In this document: in pieces, positions 35,314 to 46,958 of the stretch
Position numbering within the stretch: position 1 is the first letter of the stretch
Layout: each line of letters opens with the position of its first letter
DNA from: Dolomedes plantarius
Taxonomy: Eukaryota; Arthropoda; Arachnida; Araneae; Dolomedidae
Reading direction: 5' to 3'
DNA length: 64,000 nt
Assembly (NCBI GenBank): GCA_907164885.2
Contig: OU015496.1
Coordinates: forward strand, 187,077,281-187,141,280
The notes under the pieces: model-generated
What the model saw: only the letters and a program-made list of their open reading frames with translations
Told to the model about the DNA's origin: nothing
Database searches by the model: none
Program-made: the position numbers and the translations under genes

Positions 35314-35753
35314 TAAGGGTGTGTCCAACCATTTCGTTTGCCTGGGCCGCAAGTAAACTATATAATATAGTTAATGTATATTAGTAACAAATCTTCCTCT
35401 ACTTTTTATTGCAGCATTAAAAGAAGAGGGCAATATGCAAGCATAAAAATAGTGGGATATTTGACCCTCTTTTGTGAAACAAATTAATCAATTTCGAGTT
35501 CAATGGATGTGGTTAGAATTCTTAGTGAGTCCTTTAAGATGCTCATCGGGAATTTTTGATCTAATTTAACTTTCCGTGTGCTTCGTCTCTGAAAGTTGTC
35601 TCTGAAATACGCATAGTGCCAAAAAGTGATGACATGAATGAGGCGTGATTGTAAAGCGAATGATTTTTTGCCGTAAGAAGATAGGTCTATCAAAGTGTGC
35701 GATGTTGTGGGGTCGCATTACTAGCTGTCCAGGCCGCGAGTTGGACACGCCTG
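35314..35753 (-). mobile_element. hAT element 2 of the tandem, inverted
   Basis: The left end is TAAGGGTGTGTCCAACC and the right end (reverse complement) is CAGGCGTGTCCAACTCGCGG. ATCTAAAT flanks it on both sides (35306-35313, 35754-35761). It is oriented opposite to element 1, and its transposase remnant is on the minus strand. Confidence 0.85.
35420..35693 (-). pseudogene. hAT (ZBED-like) transposase C-terminal fragment
   Basis: The minus strand reads LSETKHTES in one frame and then KFPMSILKDSLRILTTSIEL in another, ending ELEID, a stop, and FVSQKRVKYPTIF. This is the LxDEHLKDSLRIATTSIEPDIDxLV block of ZBED5-like hAT transposases. It is broken by a frameshift and a stop. It represents the same protein region as 34445-34585 in the neighbouring, oppositely oriented element. 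Confidence 0.8.
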
Positions 35754-35761
35754 ATCTAAAT

Positions 35762-35959
35762 CAGGGCTGGCCAACCTTTTTTAGTTGGCGATCGACTTTT
35801 CTATAATTTTTCATTCGGCGATCGACTAGTTCTCATTTTTTTTAATTGAAAATGAGCCGCTTATCACTAACATAGTCCATTTATTTATGAAATTATGGCT
35901 CGCGATCGTTTAATATCATGCCGACCGGTCGATCGCGATCGACCGGTTGGCCATCCCTG
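35762..35959. mobile_element. hAT MITE 3 of the tandem
   Basis: CAGGGCTGGCCAACC at the left and CAGGGATGGCCAACC in reverse complement at the right are flanked by identical ATCTAAAT (35754-35761, 35960-35967). The subterminal repeats GGCGATCGACT and CGATCGACCGG are typical of this MITE style. A truncated relative starts near 63525. Confidence 0.95.
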
Positions 35960-36004
35960 ATCTAAATCATCGTGTTTCGGACTGGGGTGTTATTTTAGAA
36001 TCCT

Positions 36005-36165
36005 GACGCCATTAAATACCTTCGTGTTTTGACTGGATATGAGCACGTTAAATCTGCAGACCGGAAAGTCCCTCCGTGAGGTCAGAGGGTGGGAGAAGGT
36101 ACGAGTCCCCACGATGTCGCCTCTAGGGGTGATCGGTCAAAATAGTGGTGGCAGCCTATTCACCG
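36005..36165 (+). repeat. SINE family A, truncated
   Basis: GACGCCATTAAATACCTTCG, GAGCACGTTAAATCTGCAGA and GATGTCGCCTCTAGGGGTG match the middle of the copy at 32583-32913. Head and tail are missing. Confidence 0.65.
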
Positions 36166-36276
36166 GCAGGGATTCAAGTTTGCGAAGGCCTTAATTGCTA
36201 TGTCGGTGCATTGGATATTGGAAACATTGGATTGTTGTTAGACACACACACATACACATGCCGCAAATAAAGTAAG

Positions 36277-36329
36277 TTTTGCGATATGCAATATCAACAT
36301 GGGCAATGTTGATATTGCATATCGCAAAA
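36277..36329. repeat. perfect hairpin, 24-bp arms, 5-nt loop
   Basis: TTTTGCGATATGCAATATCA... (36277-36300) pairs exactly with 36306-36329, with loop GGGCA. A third, shorter copy of GTTGATATTGCAT lies near 36442. Confidence 0.95.
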
Positions 36330-36941
36330 GACCAAGCGGGACCCGACATTGCATGAAGCCCTACTGGGTTAATTCCCGCCGGTGAGTAGCAGGCGACCGC
36401 TCAGTGGACTCCCACACAAGCAAGCAGGCCCACAAGGCGGTTGATATTGCATGTCAAGACTGCACATTATTTTTACGTGTGTTGTCTAATTTTACTGACC
36501 GGAGTAGTCAACGATACATCTACATCCACTCATGCCATCGAATAACTTAAACCAGCGAGAAGGAAAGTTTATGTGGGGGAATTTATTATTGAAAGTTAGA
36601 GCCCGTTGGGAGGATGTTGGAATTTAACGTTAGGCGTTACTAGTTCTGTCTAGCCGAAATTTTGTTTATCACGTGCTTTTACCATATTTTTTAAAAAAAG
36701 TTTTACGTCAAACAATGAACTCTGTTATTGAGATATAGCTTCATGGAGTTGAACGTGCCAGAAGATATATGTACGTCGCGTCAGGTAATTTGGGATAATA
36801 GAAAGATATATTACCGTATTTTTCGGGCCATAAGACGCACCTTTGTACAGAAAAAAAAATCGACTTAAAATTGGGGTGCGTCTTCTGGTCTGAAGGTAGC
36901 ATTGAAATAAAATGGATATTTTATTACATATATTTATTTTA
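36330..36941. other. Non-coding; a pogo-like end near 36814
   Basis: CCGTATTTTTCGGGCCATAA followed by GACGCACC resembles the end of a pogo/Tc-type element, with GGTGCGTCTT mirrored about 45 bp on. No convincing partner end was found. Confidence 0.4.
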
Positions 36942-37987
36942 CCGGGTGGTCATAAAGAAACTTTGCCGATATATGGACCTCTAGTGGCCGTTCCGTTCAA
37001 CCTATCGAGATGAGATTGCAGATATAGTTATTCAGATGTATGAGCTCGGGATTCTGAGAACGGCAACTCAGTGACTCTCACGGTTACGATTATACGTATA
37101 GAAAATCGAAATTTTCAAATAGCAACACCCACTTTTTCCCGTCGCAAAATACTCAGCGCATGCGAAAACCCTACAAAGCGTTGGAACGGTACGTGTATCA
37201 CAAAAGGCGGACGCGTTATGCACGCACAAAAAACAGCTCTGCGAACGGCCAACGGAACGACGAGATCGGGGCGCACGGAGGAAATTTGCATATGACAGTG
37301 GCTAGAAACCAATCACAGAACGCCTTTCGCCAGATATTCAGCGTAGAAAACAGATAAAAATCTCTCTGATCGTGTTTTTTTTTAGCCATTAGCAGAGCTG
37401 TTTTTTTGTGCGTGCATAACGCGTAAGTTTTTTGTGATACACGTACCATTCTAATGCCTTTTAGGGTTTTCGCATGCGCTGAGCATTTTGCGACGGGAAA
37501 AAGTGGGCGTTGCTATTTGAAAATTTCGAGTTTCTATACCTATAACCGTAACCGTGAGTGTCACTGTGTTGCCGTTCTCAGAATCCCGAGCTCATACATC
37601 TGAATAACTATATCTGAAATCTCACCTCGATGAGTTGAACGGAACAGCCGCTAGAGGTCCATATATCGTTTTTGTAGGCCGTTCGCAGATCTGTTTTTTT
37701 GTGTGTCCATAACGCGTCCGTTTTTTGTGATACACGTACCGTTCCAACGCTTTTCAAGGTTTTCGCATGCGCTGAGCATTTTGCGATGGGAAAAAAATGG
37801 GTGTTGCCATTTGAAAATTTCGAGTTTCTGTACCTATAACCGTAACCGTGAATGCCACTTGGATGCCGTTCACTGAATTTCGAGTTCATACCTCTGAATA
37901 ACTATATCTGAAATCTCATCTCGATCGGTTGAACAGAACAGCCGCTAGAGGTCCATATATTGACAAAGTTTCTTTATGACCACCCTG
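36942..37987. mobile_element. Long foldback TA-target element, right arm doubled
   Basis: The left end CCGGGTGGTCATAAAGAAAC and right end (reverse complement) CAGGGTGGTCATAAAGAAAC lie between TA dinucleotides. The left arm (about 36942-37245) is an extended inverted repeat of the right side, reading through GGACCTCTAGTGGC, GAGATGAGATT, GTTATTCAGATGTATGAGCT and GCGCATGCGAAAACC. The right arm occurs twice in tandem, about 37395-37665 and 37677-37980. Short open frames inside are by-products of the palindrome. Confidence 0.85.
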
Positions 37988-38004
37988 TATATATTACATA
38001 TATT

Positions 38005-38042
<38 letters not shown>

Positions 38043-38097
38043 TATGAAAGAATGGAAAAATGTATAAAGCTCACCTATTTGCTCGAAACTAGGCTTT
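37988..38097. repeat. TA-rich tract and short unique sequence
   Basis: TA repeats at about 38006-38039, followed by unique sequence up to the start of the tandem duplication. Confidence 0.8.
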
Positions 38098-38388
38098 AAC
38101 TTACGACAGAAAGGTGATTTGTGTGCTCTCTATTGGAAGTCCAGAGACCTTATGTCCTGATTTCACGATCTTCAATTATTGTGCTTCTGGCTTTTTAACT
38201 TTTTTATCCTAGAATTTAAATGTTTTTAACTGGTTTCAAGGCCTTTTGGTCGTTCTTTTTATCGCATCTTGTGGTTTCTTTTTATTGTCCTGCGTTTTTA
38301 TATTTTTTGTATGTTGGATGAGTGGCCAGACTGGAATTAATACATAACAAGGATTAATTCCAGTCGGCCATATGTAACAACAACATAA

Positions 38389-38392
38389 TATA

Positions 38393-38457
<65 letters not shown>
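38389..38457. repeat. (TA)n microsatellite, unit A
   Basis: TA repeats directly before the MITE at 38473; one TA unit shorter than the unit B array. Confidence 0.95.
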
Positions 38458-38461
<4 letters not shown>

Positions 38462-38472
38462 TTACATATATA

Positions 38473-38645
38473 CAGTGGAATCTCGATCGATCGTTTTCGG
38501 AATCATCGTTTTCCCGTATGTGTCGTTTATTTCACTCAGTCCCGACGATCATATTGCTTTGTTATGTTCCCGGATTTATCGTTTTCCCGCATTTATCGTT
38601 CAGTTCAGTCGGTCCCTTGAAAAACGATAGATCGAGATTCCACTG
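38473..38645. mobile_element. pogo-like MITE, unit A
   Basis: CAGTGGAATCTCGATCGATC at the left and CAGTGGAATCTCGATCTATC in reverse complement at the right are flanked by TA. The 173-bp element has repeated ATCGTTTTCCCG motifs and no coding sequence. Confidence 0.9.
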
Positions 38646-39679
38646 TATATATATTAGCTTTATTAAGTAAGAATTTGAAAATATCTTTATATACCAACAA
38701 AATACAAAATATTCTTTTCTAAAAATCATCCCATAAATTTGAGATTTGTCTTATCGTCCGGTCTTATAGACCGGAAAATCTTATGGACCAGCAAACGGCC
38801 GATTGCAGGTTTTAAATAATTTCGCACGGAACAGAGATAACATTTCATTAGTAGGAAATTAAATTTGATTTTAGCTTTATGTATAAAAACGAAAAAGGTG
38901 ATTTAAAAAAAATTAAAATACTGTCCCAAATTTATTGCATGATTCTTTTTTTTTTCTTTCTTAAAACAGGCCTTTTCTGTTTATCTGTCCTCCATAATCT
39001 TATATCATAAAAAGAAACAAATTCCATTAAATTGAATCGCTTTTTAATTATAGGGTGTTTAGATATTCAAGTCGAGAAATCTGTGTATATTGTTAAGACT
39101 TTCATTATTTGCTAACACGCAGTCTGATTCAGCCGCTAAAACAAAATCGCGCCAGGCGAAAATTTAAAAGTGGTTTAGATGTTTAGATAATAGTGGATTG
39201 TTTGAAAAGCGCTGATTTCACTACATGTCGTTACGCACGTGGCAAAATACTTCGTTTCTTTTAAAAATTTATTTCAACTTTGAAGAGTTCGTGTTTTAAA
39301 TACGTCAGATTCGGCAGCTGTTTCAGCAGACAAATTTTTTTTTTCTCTCTTTATAGTATCGAAGAGAAATTCGTGTTGCTTTTATTTTCGTTTTGCTGAG
39401 AGCGGAGTATTGAAACATTGGTTGTTGTGTAAGTTCGTCAAAATGAAACTGTTTTTCAGTCGGTGGAGTACTGGCAGTTATTGGAACTGGAGATGAAAAT
39501 GTTAAACAAATTTCGACCTCTTATTAAATCACAAATGTTGGCCCGCAAGTTTCTTTTTAGTTTAAAGAAACTTTTTTTAAAAAATATATTCCTGTGATTC
39601 TAACGATTCGCCGCAACGTTAGGATCGCGAAGAGGAAAGTATGTAATTGTGATATTTAATAGTGACGCGCCGCCCACTT

Positions 39680-39905
39680 GGTATATTGGTACTCGTATAT
39701 TGGTTAGCGTCTGGGTCTTCCACGGTGTGGGATCGGGTTCGAATCCACGATAAGGCATGGACGTTCCTGTGCTGTTCGCTCATAGGGAGTGAACCCTGTG
39801 AGAACGGAGTATTAAGGCTGCTATGTACTAAGAAAAAATAATCGTATTTCCCTTTTCCTCTTCCTGCAGACTCTTGTGGTGGGAGGAGTCCAGTTAACAG
39901 TTCGA
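39680..39905 (+). repeat. SINE family D, unit A
   Basis: The tRNA-like head GTATATTGGTTAGCGTCTGG is followed by B box GGGTTCGAATCCACG. The body GCTGTTCGCTCATAGGGAGT reaches to ACTCTTGTGGTGGGAGG. Head and box spacing fit a tRNA ancestor, but the surrounding cloverleaf is imperfect and I do not call it a tRNA gene. Confidence 0.65.
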
Positions 39906-42234
39906 GAATTCCACCCCCCTTAGGATTGACATTTTAAGGGATTGTAATGGCTCTCTCTCTCTATTGGGGGGTTTAAGCGCTGCCCCCCAATTTTTTATTT
40001 AAATTATATTTTGTCAACTGTTTACAGGTACATAAATGCTGATAATCCAATAAAATTGGTATTGTCAGATAGCCTGAACTTTTCTGCAAAACGCTACAGA
40101 ACTCATTTTATAAATTTCTTCCACCGAAGGAATTTATGAGCGTTTAAAACACACTATACCAGGTTTTTCCACGAATAATTTAAATTTTAAAATATTAATT
40201 GCATTTTTTAAAAAAAACGAAAAATGTACACAAATGTAAAATTTCTTTCTCTATGAGGGAGTACAATTTTAAAAAAAAACAAAAAAACCTTTGAATCCAA
40301 GTCGGCAATCCGTGGACAAATTTTCTCCATAGGTTAACACTGAGTTGAGCGAATCCAATGGAGTTAGTACATAGCAGCCTTAAACATTGGTTGTTGTGTA
40401 AGTTCGTCAAAATTAAACTCTTTTTCAGTCGATGGATTAATTAAACTGTTTTTCATTTCGCTCATAGGGAGTGAACTCTATAAGCGACCCCCCCTCCCCC
40501 CCAATGTAGGTGTGCCCATGCAAGTGTTTGCACACCTACATGGAGCTCCCATAACAAACCAATGCATATAATAAACCAATTGGCGTTGCGAATGGGTCAA
40601 AGTCCTCCTATCGCGTTTGAAAATAAATTTAAAAGAAAATTAAATAATAAAAATTGGGACATTGCAAAACATCTCGGTGAAAATGAATTTGGAGAAATGA
40701 GTTTGCATATTTTCGTAAAATTTCACTGCAAGTTGAGAAGGTTTATGAATGATAATTACATGCATTTCTTGCAGACATTTCAGTAGTTAATGCATATAAT
40801 TATAAGCTTTAGCTTTTTTTTCCCATCCTTTTCTGTATGCTTTAACAAATTTATACGCTCACACTCACCCAGAACGATTAACTGGAACGAACTACTTCCT
40901 GTAACCGATGCAATCTTCGAGAGATTAAAAATAATTAGCTAGCATTTGACTGCGTAAAACGTATAATTGAAGCAAGTAGCATAATCTTATTTTCATAATA
41001 TGATTAGAATTGTAAAATGCTCACACTCCATGACTTAGTTATGGAGAAATTCCAAATTAAAAGGTCAATTACATTAAACGCTGAAACGAAAGTGGACTTG
41101 ATACTTGAACTTAGGAGTCGGTTGCTTCGATTTTTAAGTGAAAATGCAGGTTTCTCTGCATCTATCAAATGTTGAAAGAATTCCTAATTTTCTAATGCTG
41201 CTATCAACCTGTTCTTTCACCCTTGGAAAATGTGCTTATACAAAACAATAGCTTTTCGATATTGAAATATCTAAAAAGTTAAACATGCTTATTGTTAAAT
41301 GCTACTAATTTTTATGTTCATTTTGTATTCTTAGTTTATAGATTTGTCATGAGAATATATAAATGAATTTTTCCTTGCCTGTACAATATGTATCAGGATA
41401 TTGTGAAGCAGTTTATTTATTTTTTTTAAAAAGAGTTTAAGGCAGTTTATGTTTGACAGTATTTTTCCCTTAAAATATTGCTTCATCTTGAATTTAGTAG
41501 AAAATTCTTGTATATTCCATGGGCAGTTTTTTTGTGCATCAAAAGTTGACCGTGGCGCTCTAAATCAACCAACTAATCTTGCGCAGTTTTGCTGACAGCA
41601 TCTTAATTTACTGTTCGTCCATCGATTCAAATTTCTGAATATCAGATAATTCGTAATTATTCACGCTATTTTTCAAAATGTTTATATAATTCTGATAGCA
41701 CGCAGTTAGCATCTGTAAGCAAAAAATTTATTTTCTAATGTTTCTCTGTATCTAATTGACATAATTGTTTCGAGTAATTTGAAAACAAGTTGCAGTTTTT
41801 GAACTCGACATCACTTTCTGTACATCTTTCTAAGATATCGTTCCAATCATTCCGAATTTTTGGCAAATTCTGATTTGATGGTGGCTGTATCATTCGTTTT
41901 AACATTAAAGAATCCTCAATTTGACCTCAATTCTGGACGACAGAAACTTACGACAGAAAGGTGATTTGTGTGCTCTCTATTGGAAGTCCAGAGACCTTAT
42001 GTCCTGATTTCACGATCTTCAATTATTGTGCTTCTGGCTTTTTAACTTTTTTATCCTAGAATTTAAATGTTTTTAACTGGTTTCAAGGCCTTTTGGTCGT
42101 TCTTTTTATCGCATCTTGTGGTTTCTTTTTATTGTCCTGCGTTTTTATATTTTTTGTATGTTGGATGAGTGGCCAGACTGGAATTAATACATAACAAGGA
42201 TTAATTCCAGTCGGCCATATGTAACAACAACATA

Positions 42235-42241
42235 ATATATA

Positions 42242-42305
<64 letters not shown>
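42235..42305. repeat. (TA)n microsatellite, unit B
   Basis: Counterpart of the array at 38389-38457. Confidence 0.95.
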
Positions 42306-42310
<5 letters not shown>

Positions 42311-42321
42311 TTACATATATA

Positions 42322-42494
42322 CAGTGGAATCTCGATCGATCGTTTTCGGAATCATCGTTTTCCCGTATGTGTCGTTTATTTCACTCAGTCCCGACGATCA
42401 TATTGCTTTGTTATGTTCCCGGATTTATCGTTTTCCCGCATTTATCGTTCAGTTCAGTCGGTCCCTTGAAAAACGATAGATCGAGATTCCACTG
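42322..42494. mobile_element. pogo-like MITE, unit B
   Basis: Same 173-bp element as at 38473-38645, carried along by the duplication. Confidence 0.9.
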
Positions 42495-43528
42495 TATATA
42501 TATTAGCTTTATTAAGTAAGAATTTGAAAATATCTTTATATACCAAACAAAATACAAAATATTCTTTTCTAAAAATCATCCCATAAATTTGAGATTTGTC
42601 TTATCGTCCGGTCTTATAGACCGGAAAATCTTATGGACCAGCAAACGGCCGATTGCAGGTTTTAAATAATTTCGCACGGAACAGAGATAACATTTCATTA
42701 GTAGGAAATTAAATTGATTTTAGCTTTATGTATAAAAACGAAAAAGGTGATTTAAAAAAAATTAAAATACTGTCCCAAATTTATTGCATGATTCTTTTTT
42801 TTTTCTTTCTTAAAACAGGCCTTTTCTGTTTATCTGTCCTCCATAATCTTATATCATAAAAAGAAACAAATTCCATTAAATTGAATCGCTTTTTAATTAT
42901 AGGGTGTTTAGATATTCAAGTCGAGAAATCTGTGTATATTGTTAAGACTTTCATTATTTGCTAACACGCAGTCTGATTCAGCCGCTAAAACAAAATCGCG
43001 CCAGGCGAAAATTTAAAAGTGGTTTAGATGTTTAGATAATAGTGGATTGTTTGAAAAGCGCTGATTTCACTACATGTCGTTACGCACGTGGCAAAATACT
43101 TCGTTTCTTTTAAAAAATTTATTTCAACTTTGAAGAGTTCGTGTTTTAAATACGTCAGATTCGGCAGCTGTTTCAGCAGACAAATTTTTTTTTTCTCTCT
43201 TTATAGTATCGAAGAGAAATTCGTGTTGCTTTTATTTTCGTTTTGCTGAGAGCGGAGTATTGAAACATTGGTTGTTGTGTAAGTTCGTCAAAATGAAACT
43301 GTTTTTCAGTCGGTGGAGTACTGGCAGTTATTGGAACTGGAGATGAAAATGTTAAACAAATTTCGACCTCTTATTAAATCACAAATGTTGGCCCGCAAGT
43401 TTCTTTTTAGTTTAAAGAAACTTTTTTTAAAAAATATATTCCTGTGATTCTAACGATTCGCCGCAACGTTAGGATCGCGAAGAGGAAAGTATGTAATTGT
43501 GATATTTAATAGTGACGCGCCGCCCACT

Positions 43529-43754
43529 TGGTATATTGGTACTCGTATATTGGTTAGCGTCTGGGTCTTCCACGGTGTGGGATCGGGTTCGAATCCACGA
43601 TAAGGCATGGACGTTCCTGTGCTGTTCGCTCATAGGGAGTGAACCCTGTGAGAACGGAGTATTAAGGCTGCTATGTACTAAGAAAAAATAATCGTATTTC
43701 CCTTTTCCTCTTCCTGCAGACTCTTGTGGTGGGAGGAGTCCAGTTAACAGTTCG
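43529..43754 (+). repeat. SINE family D, unit B
   Basis: Duplicate of the SINE at 39680-39905, not an independent insertion. Confidence 0.65.
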
Positions 43755-45866
43755 AGAATTCCACCCCCCTTAGGATTGACATTTTAAGGGATTGTAATGG
43801 CTCTCTCTCTCTCTATTGGGGGGTTTAAGCGCTGCCCCCCAATTTTTTATTTAAATTATATTTTTGTCAACTGTTTACAGGTACATAAATGCTGATAATC
43901 CAATAAAATTGGTATTGTCAGATAGCCTGAACTTTTCTGCAAAACGCTACAGAACTCATTTTATAAATTTCTTCCACCGAAGGAATTTATGAGCGTTTAA
44001 AACACACTATACCAGGTTTTTCCACGAATAATTTAAATTTTAAAATATTAATTGCATTTTTTAAAAAAAAACGAAAAATGTACACAAATGTAAAATTTCT
44101 TTCTCTATGAGGGAGTACAATTTTAAAAAAAAACAAAAAAACCTTTGAATCCAAGTCGGCAATCCGTGGACAAATTTTCTCCATAGGTTAACACTGAGTT
44201 GAGCGAATCCAATGGAGTTAGTACATAGCAGCCTTAAACATTGGTTGTTGTGTAAGTTCGTCAAAATTAAACTCTTTTTCAGTCGATGGATTAATTAAAC
44301 TGTTTTTCATTTCGCTCATAGGGAGTGAACTCTATAAGCGACCCCCCCTCCCCCCCCAATGTAGGTGTGCCCATGCAAGTGTTTGCACACCTACATGGAG
44401 CTCCCATAACAAACCAATGCATATAATAAACCAATTGGCGTTGCGAATGGGTCAAAGTCCTCCTATCGCGTTTGAAAATAAATTTAAAAGAAAATTAAAT
44501 AATAAAAATTGGGACATTGCAAAACATCTCGGTGAAAATGAATTTGGAGAAATGAGTTTGCATATTTTCGTAAAATTTCACTGCAAGTTGAGAAGGTTTA
44601 TGAATGATAATTACATGCATTTCTTGCAGACATTTCAGTAGTTAATGCATATAATTATAAGCTTTAGCTTTTTTTCCCATCCTTTTCTGTATGCTTTAAC
44701 AAATTTATACGCTCACACTCACCCAGAACGATTAACTGGAACGAACTACTTCCTGTAACCGATGCAATCTTCGAGAGATTAAAAATAATTAGCTAGCATT
44801 TGACTGCGTAAAACGTATAATTGAAGCAAGTAGCATAATCTTATTTTCATAATATGATTAGAATTGTAAAATGCTCACACTCCATGACTTAGTTATGGAG
44901 AAATTCCAAATTAAAAGGTCAATTACATTAAACGCTGAAACGAAAGTGGACTTGATACTTGAACTTAGGAGTCGGTTGCTTCGATTTTTAAGTGAAAATG
45001 CAGGTTTCTCTGCATCTATCAAATGTTGAAAGAATTCCTAATTTTCTAATGCTGCTATCAACCTGTTCTTTCACCCTTGGAAAATGTGCTTATACAAAAC
45101 AATAGCTTTTCGATATTGAAATATCTAAAAAGTTAAACATGCTTATTGTTAAATGCTACTAATTTTTATGTTCATTTTGTATTCTTAGTTTATAGATTTG
45201 TCATGAGAATATATAAATGAATTTTTCCTTGCCTGTACAATATGTATCAGGATATTGTGAAGCAGTTTATTTATTTTTTTTAAAAAGAGTTTAAGGCAGT
45301 TTATGTTTGACAGTATTTTTCCCTTAAAATATTGCTTCATCTTGAATTTAGTAGAAAATTCTTGTATATTCCATGGGCAGTTTTTTTGTGCATCAAAAGT
45401 TGACCGTGGCGCTCTAAATCAACCAACTAATCTTGCGCAGTTTTGCTGACAGCATCTTAATTTACTGTTCGTCCATCGATTCAAATTTCTGAATATCAGA
45501 TAATTCGTAATTATTCACGCTATTTTTCAAAATGTTTATATAATTCTGATAGCACGCAGTTAGCATCTGTAAGCAAAAAATTTATTTTCTAATGTTTCTC
45601 TGTATCTAATTGACATAATTGTTTCGAGTAATTTGAAAACAAGTTGCAGTTTTTGAACTCGACATCACTTTCTGTACATCTTTCTAAGATATCGTTCCAA
45701 TCATTCCGAATTTTTGGCAAATTCTGATTTGATGGTGGCTGTATCATTCGTTTTAACATTAAAGAATCCTCAATTTGACCTCAATTCTGGTCTTCAGTTT
45801 TAATCTTCTCTCCTGGCTTAAATCCTTAATTGTGGTAAAATCAAAACTTTTATCTATGATTCTGAC

Positions 45867-46033
45867 GGCCTGTTCACACATGAATCGGGAGCGTCAATGT
45901 TAAAAATTTTAGCTAATCACAGAGTTTAATTCGTAAACCACGTAATACATCAAACCAATCACAGGTCATATGAACAATCTCGGAGCCAATGTAGTAACGT
46001 AACGCAACGTGCCGGATGAAATGTGAACATGCC
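45867..46033. mobile_element. GGCCTGTTCACA-family MITE, copy 2
   Basis: GGCCTGTTCACACATGAATC at the left and GGCATGTTCACATTTCATCC in reverse complement at the right. The arms are more diverged than in copies 1 and 3. The central CCAATCACAGG is retained. TTA follows the right end; the left flank is TGA or similar. Confidence 0.7.
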
Positions 46034-46359
46034 TTAAGTCTCTATAGGCGTATTAAAAGCTGTCTTAACGCTCTGTACAGAGTGTAACTTCAAAAGAACA
46101 TGTGATGACAAAAATGCAATGATTTATTTTCCCTCTAAAATATGGGTCTTCAAACTTTCAGGACCAAGGGACATGCCAAGAAATTCGTAGGATTACATGG
46201 ACCGTGCGTTAGCTAAGGAATTGCCGGTAGCATATTCAATACCAATATACATTGTACGTTATGAAAAAAAATACCTGTATACTACTATATATTACAAGTA
46301 GAATTTATTATCAGTAAAGTTGATATGGCGAAAGCCAATGTTCTTATCCTCGGATTAAT

Positions 46360-46916
46360 GTTCAGGGGAAATAAACAACGGCTGTAAATAATCATCTGGC
46401 GTGACGACACAAAGACAAGGTACTTTATTTTCACACAAATACACAGAAATCAGAACAGCATCGCAATGCTATTCTAGCAAAGCTAAAAAGGACACAGCCA
46501 TCTTAATATCGATTCCAAACTAATTCCACAGAAACACAAAACATTACTAGGAGTTGCCATCTATGAATACATAACTATCAAAATAACGATTACATTGGAC
46601 TGACATCTAAGGGCGAAAGAATAAACTATGAATAAACTATAAGTACTTTCAAACAAAAGTATTCTCATTGCAGCTGCGATACACTTAAGTCATTGCTCCT
46701 TTATGTAAAACGGCATTCTATGAATATAACTGGAACCACATAAACGGGTGTCATTCATTATATACGATGAGTCCTCCGCATATTTTTATGTCAGTAAAGT
46801 ATTTTTGTTTTGACGTGTTCTACGTAAAGACTAAATATTTAATATCAATTCGTGTACAGTATTTCTTATACCTGCCCTCTTTTCCAGGATAAGATCCATC
46901 CCACAGAGAACTAACA
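46360..46916 (-). repeat. Possible solo LTR
   Basis: Read on the minus strand, the segment begins TGTTAGTTCTCTGTGGGATG and ends CCCCTGAACA, giving TGTT...AACA termini. There is no flanking duplication and no internal retroelement sequence, so this is tentative. Confidence 0.3.
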
Positions 46917-46958
46917 CCTATAACAACGAATGATTACTTACTTCCTATATTTAAACTT

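Larger units (their letters stand above)
38098..41936 (+). repeat. Tandem segmental duplication, unit A
   Basis: Starts AACTTACGACAGAAAGG and ends TTTGACCTCAATTCTGG. Unit B (41945-45790) repeats it. In the stretches compared, the only differences are length changes in homopolymers, CT and TA runs. The unit contains a 13-bp-arm hairpin (38329-38365), a TA array, a MITE, a SINE and unique AT-rich DNA. No host gene is visible; a 74-codon frame at 40562-40786 has no recognisable motif. A partial internal repeat links 39413-39467 with 40382-40436. Confidence 0.97.
41945..45790 (+). repeat. Tandem segmental duplication, unit B
   Basis: Second copy of 38098-41936, in direct orientation, separated from it by the 8 bases ACGACAGA. 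The coordinate offset drifts from 3847 to 3854 through about ten single- or two-base length changes, all in homopolymers or dinucleotide runs. I saw no base substitution. Either a very young tandem duplication or an assembly of two alleles in series. Confidence 0.97.

Noticed and set aside
37071..37889. Cluster of open frames with similar sequences on both strands
   Set aside because: They are produced by the inverted and tandem arms of the foldback element at 36942-37987.
39690..39765. Candidate tRNA gene (also 43539-43614)
   Set aside because: A and B boxes are good, but the stems do not close into a clean cloverleaf and the sequence continues into a SINE body. Treated as a SINE head. The same holds for the B boxes at 14350, 19880, 22115, 31205, 34680, 52650 and 54985.
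40562..40786. 74-codon frame, present again at 44417-44641
   Set aside because: Its conservation is explained by the recent tandem duplication, not by selection. No motif.
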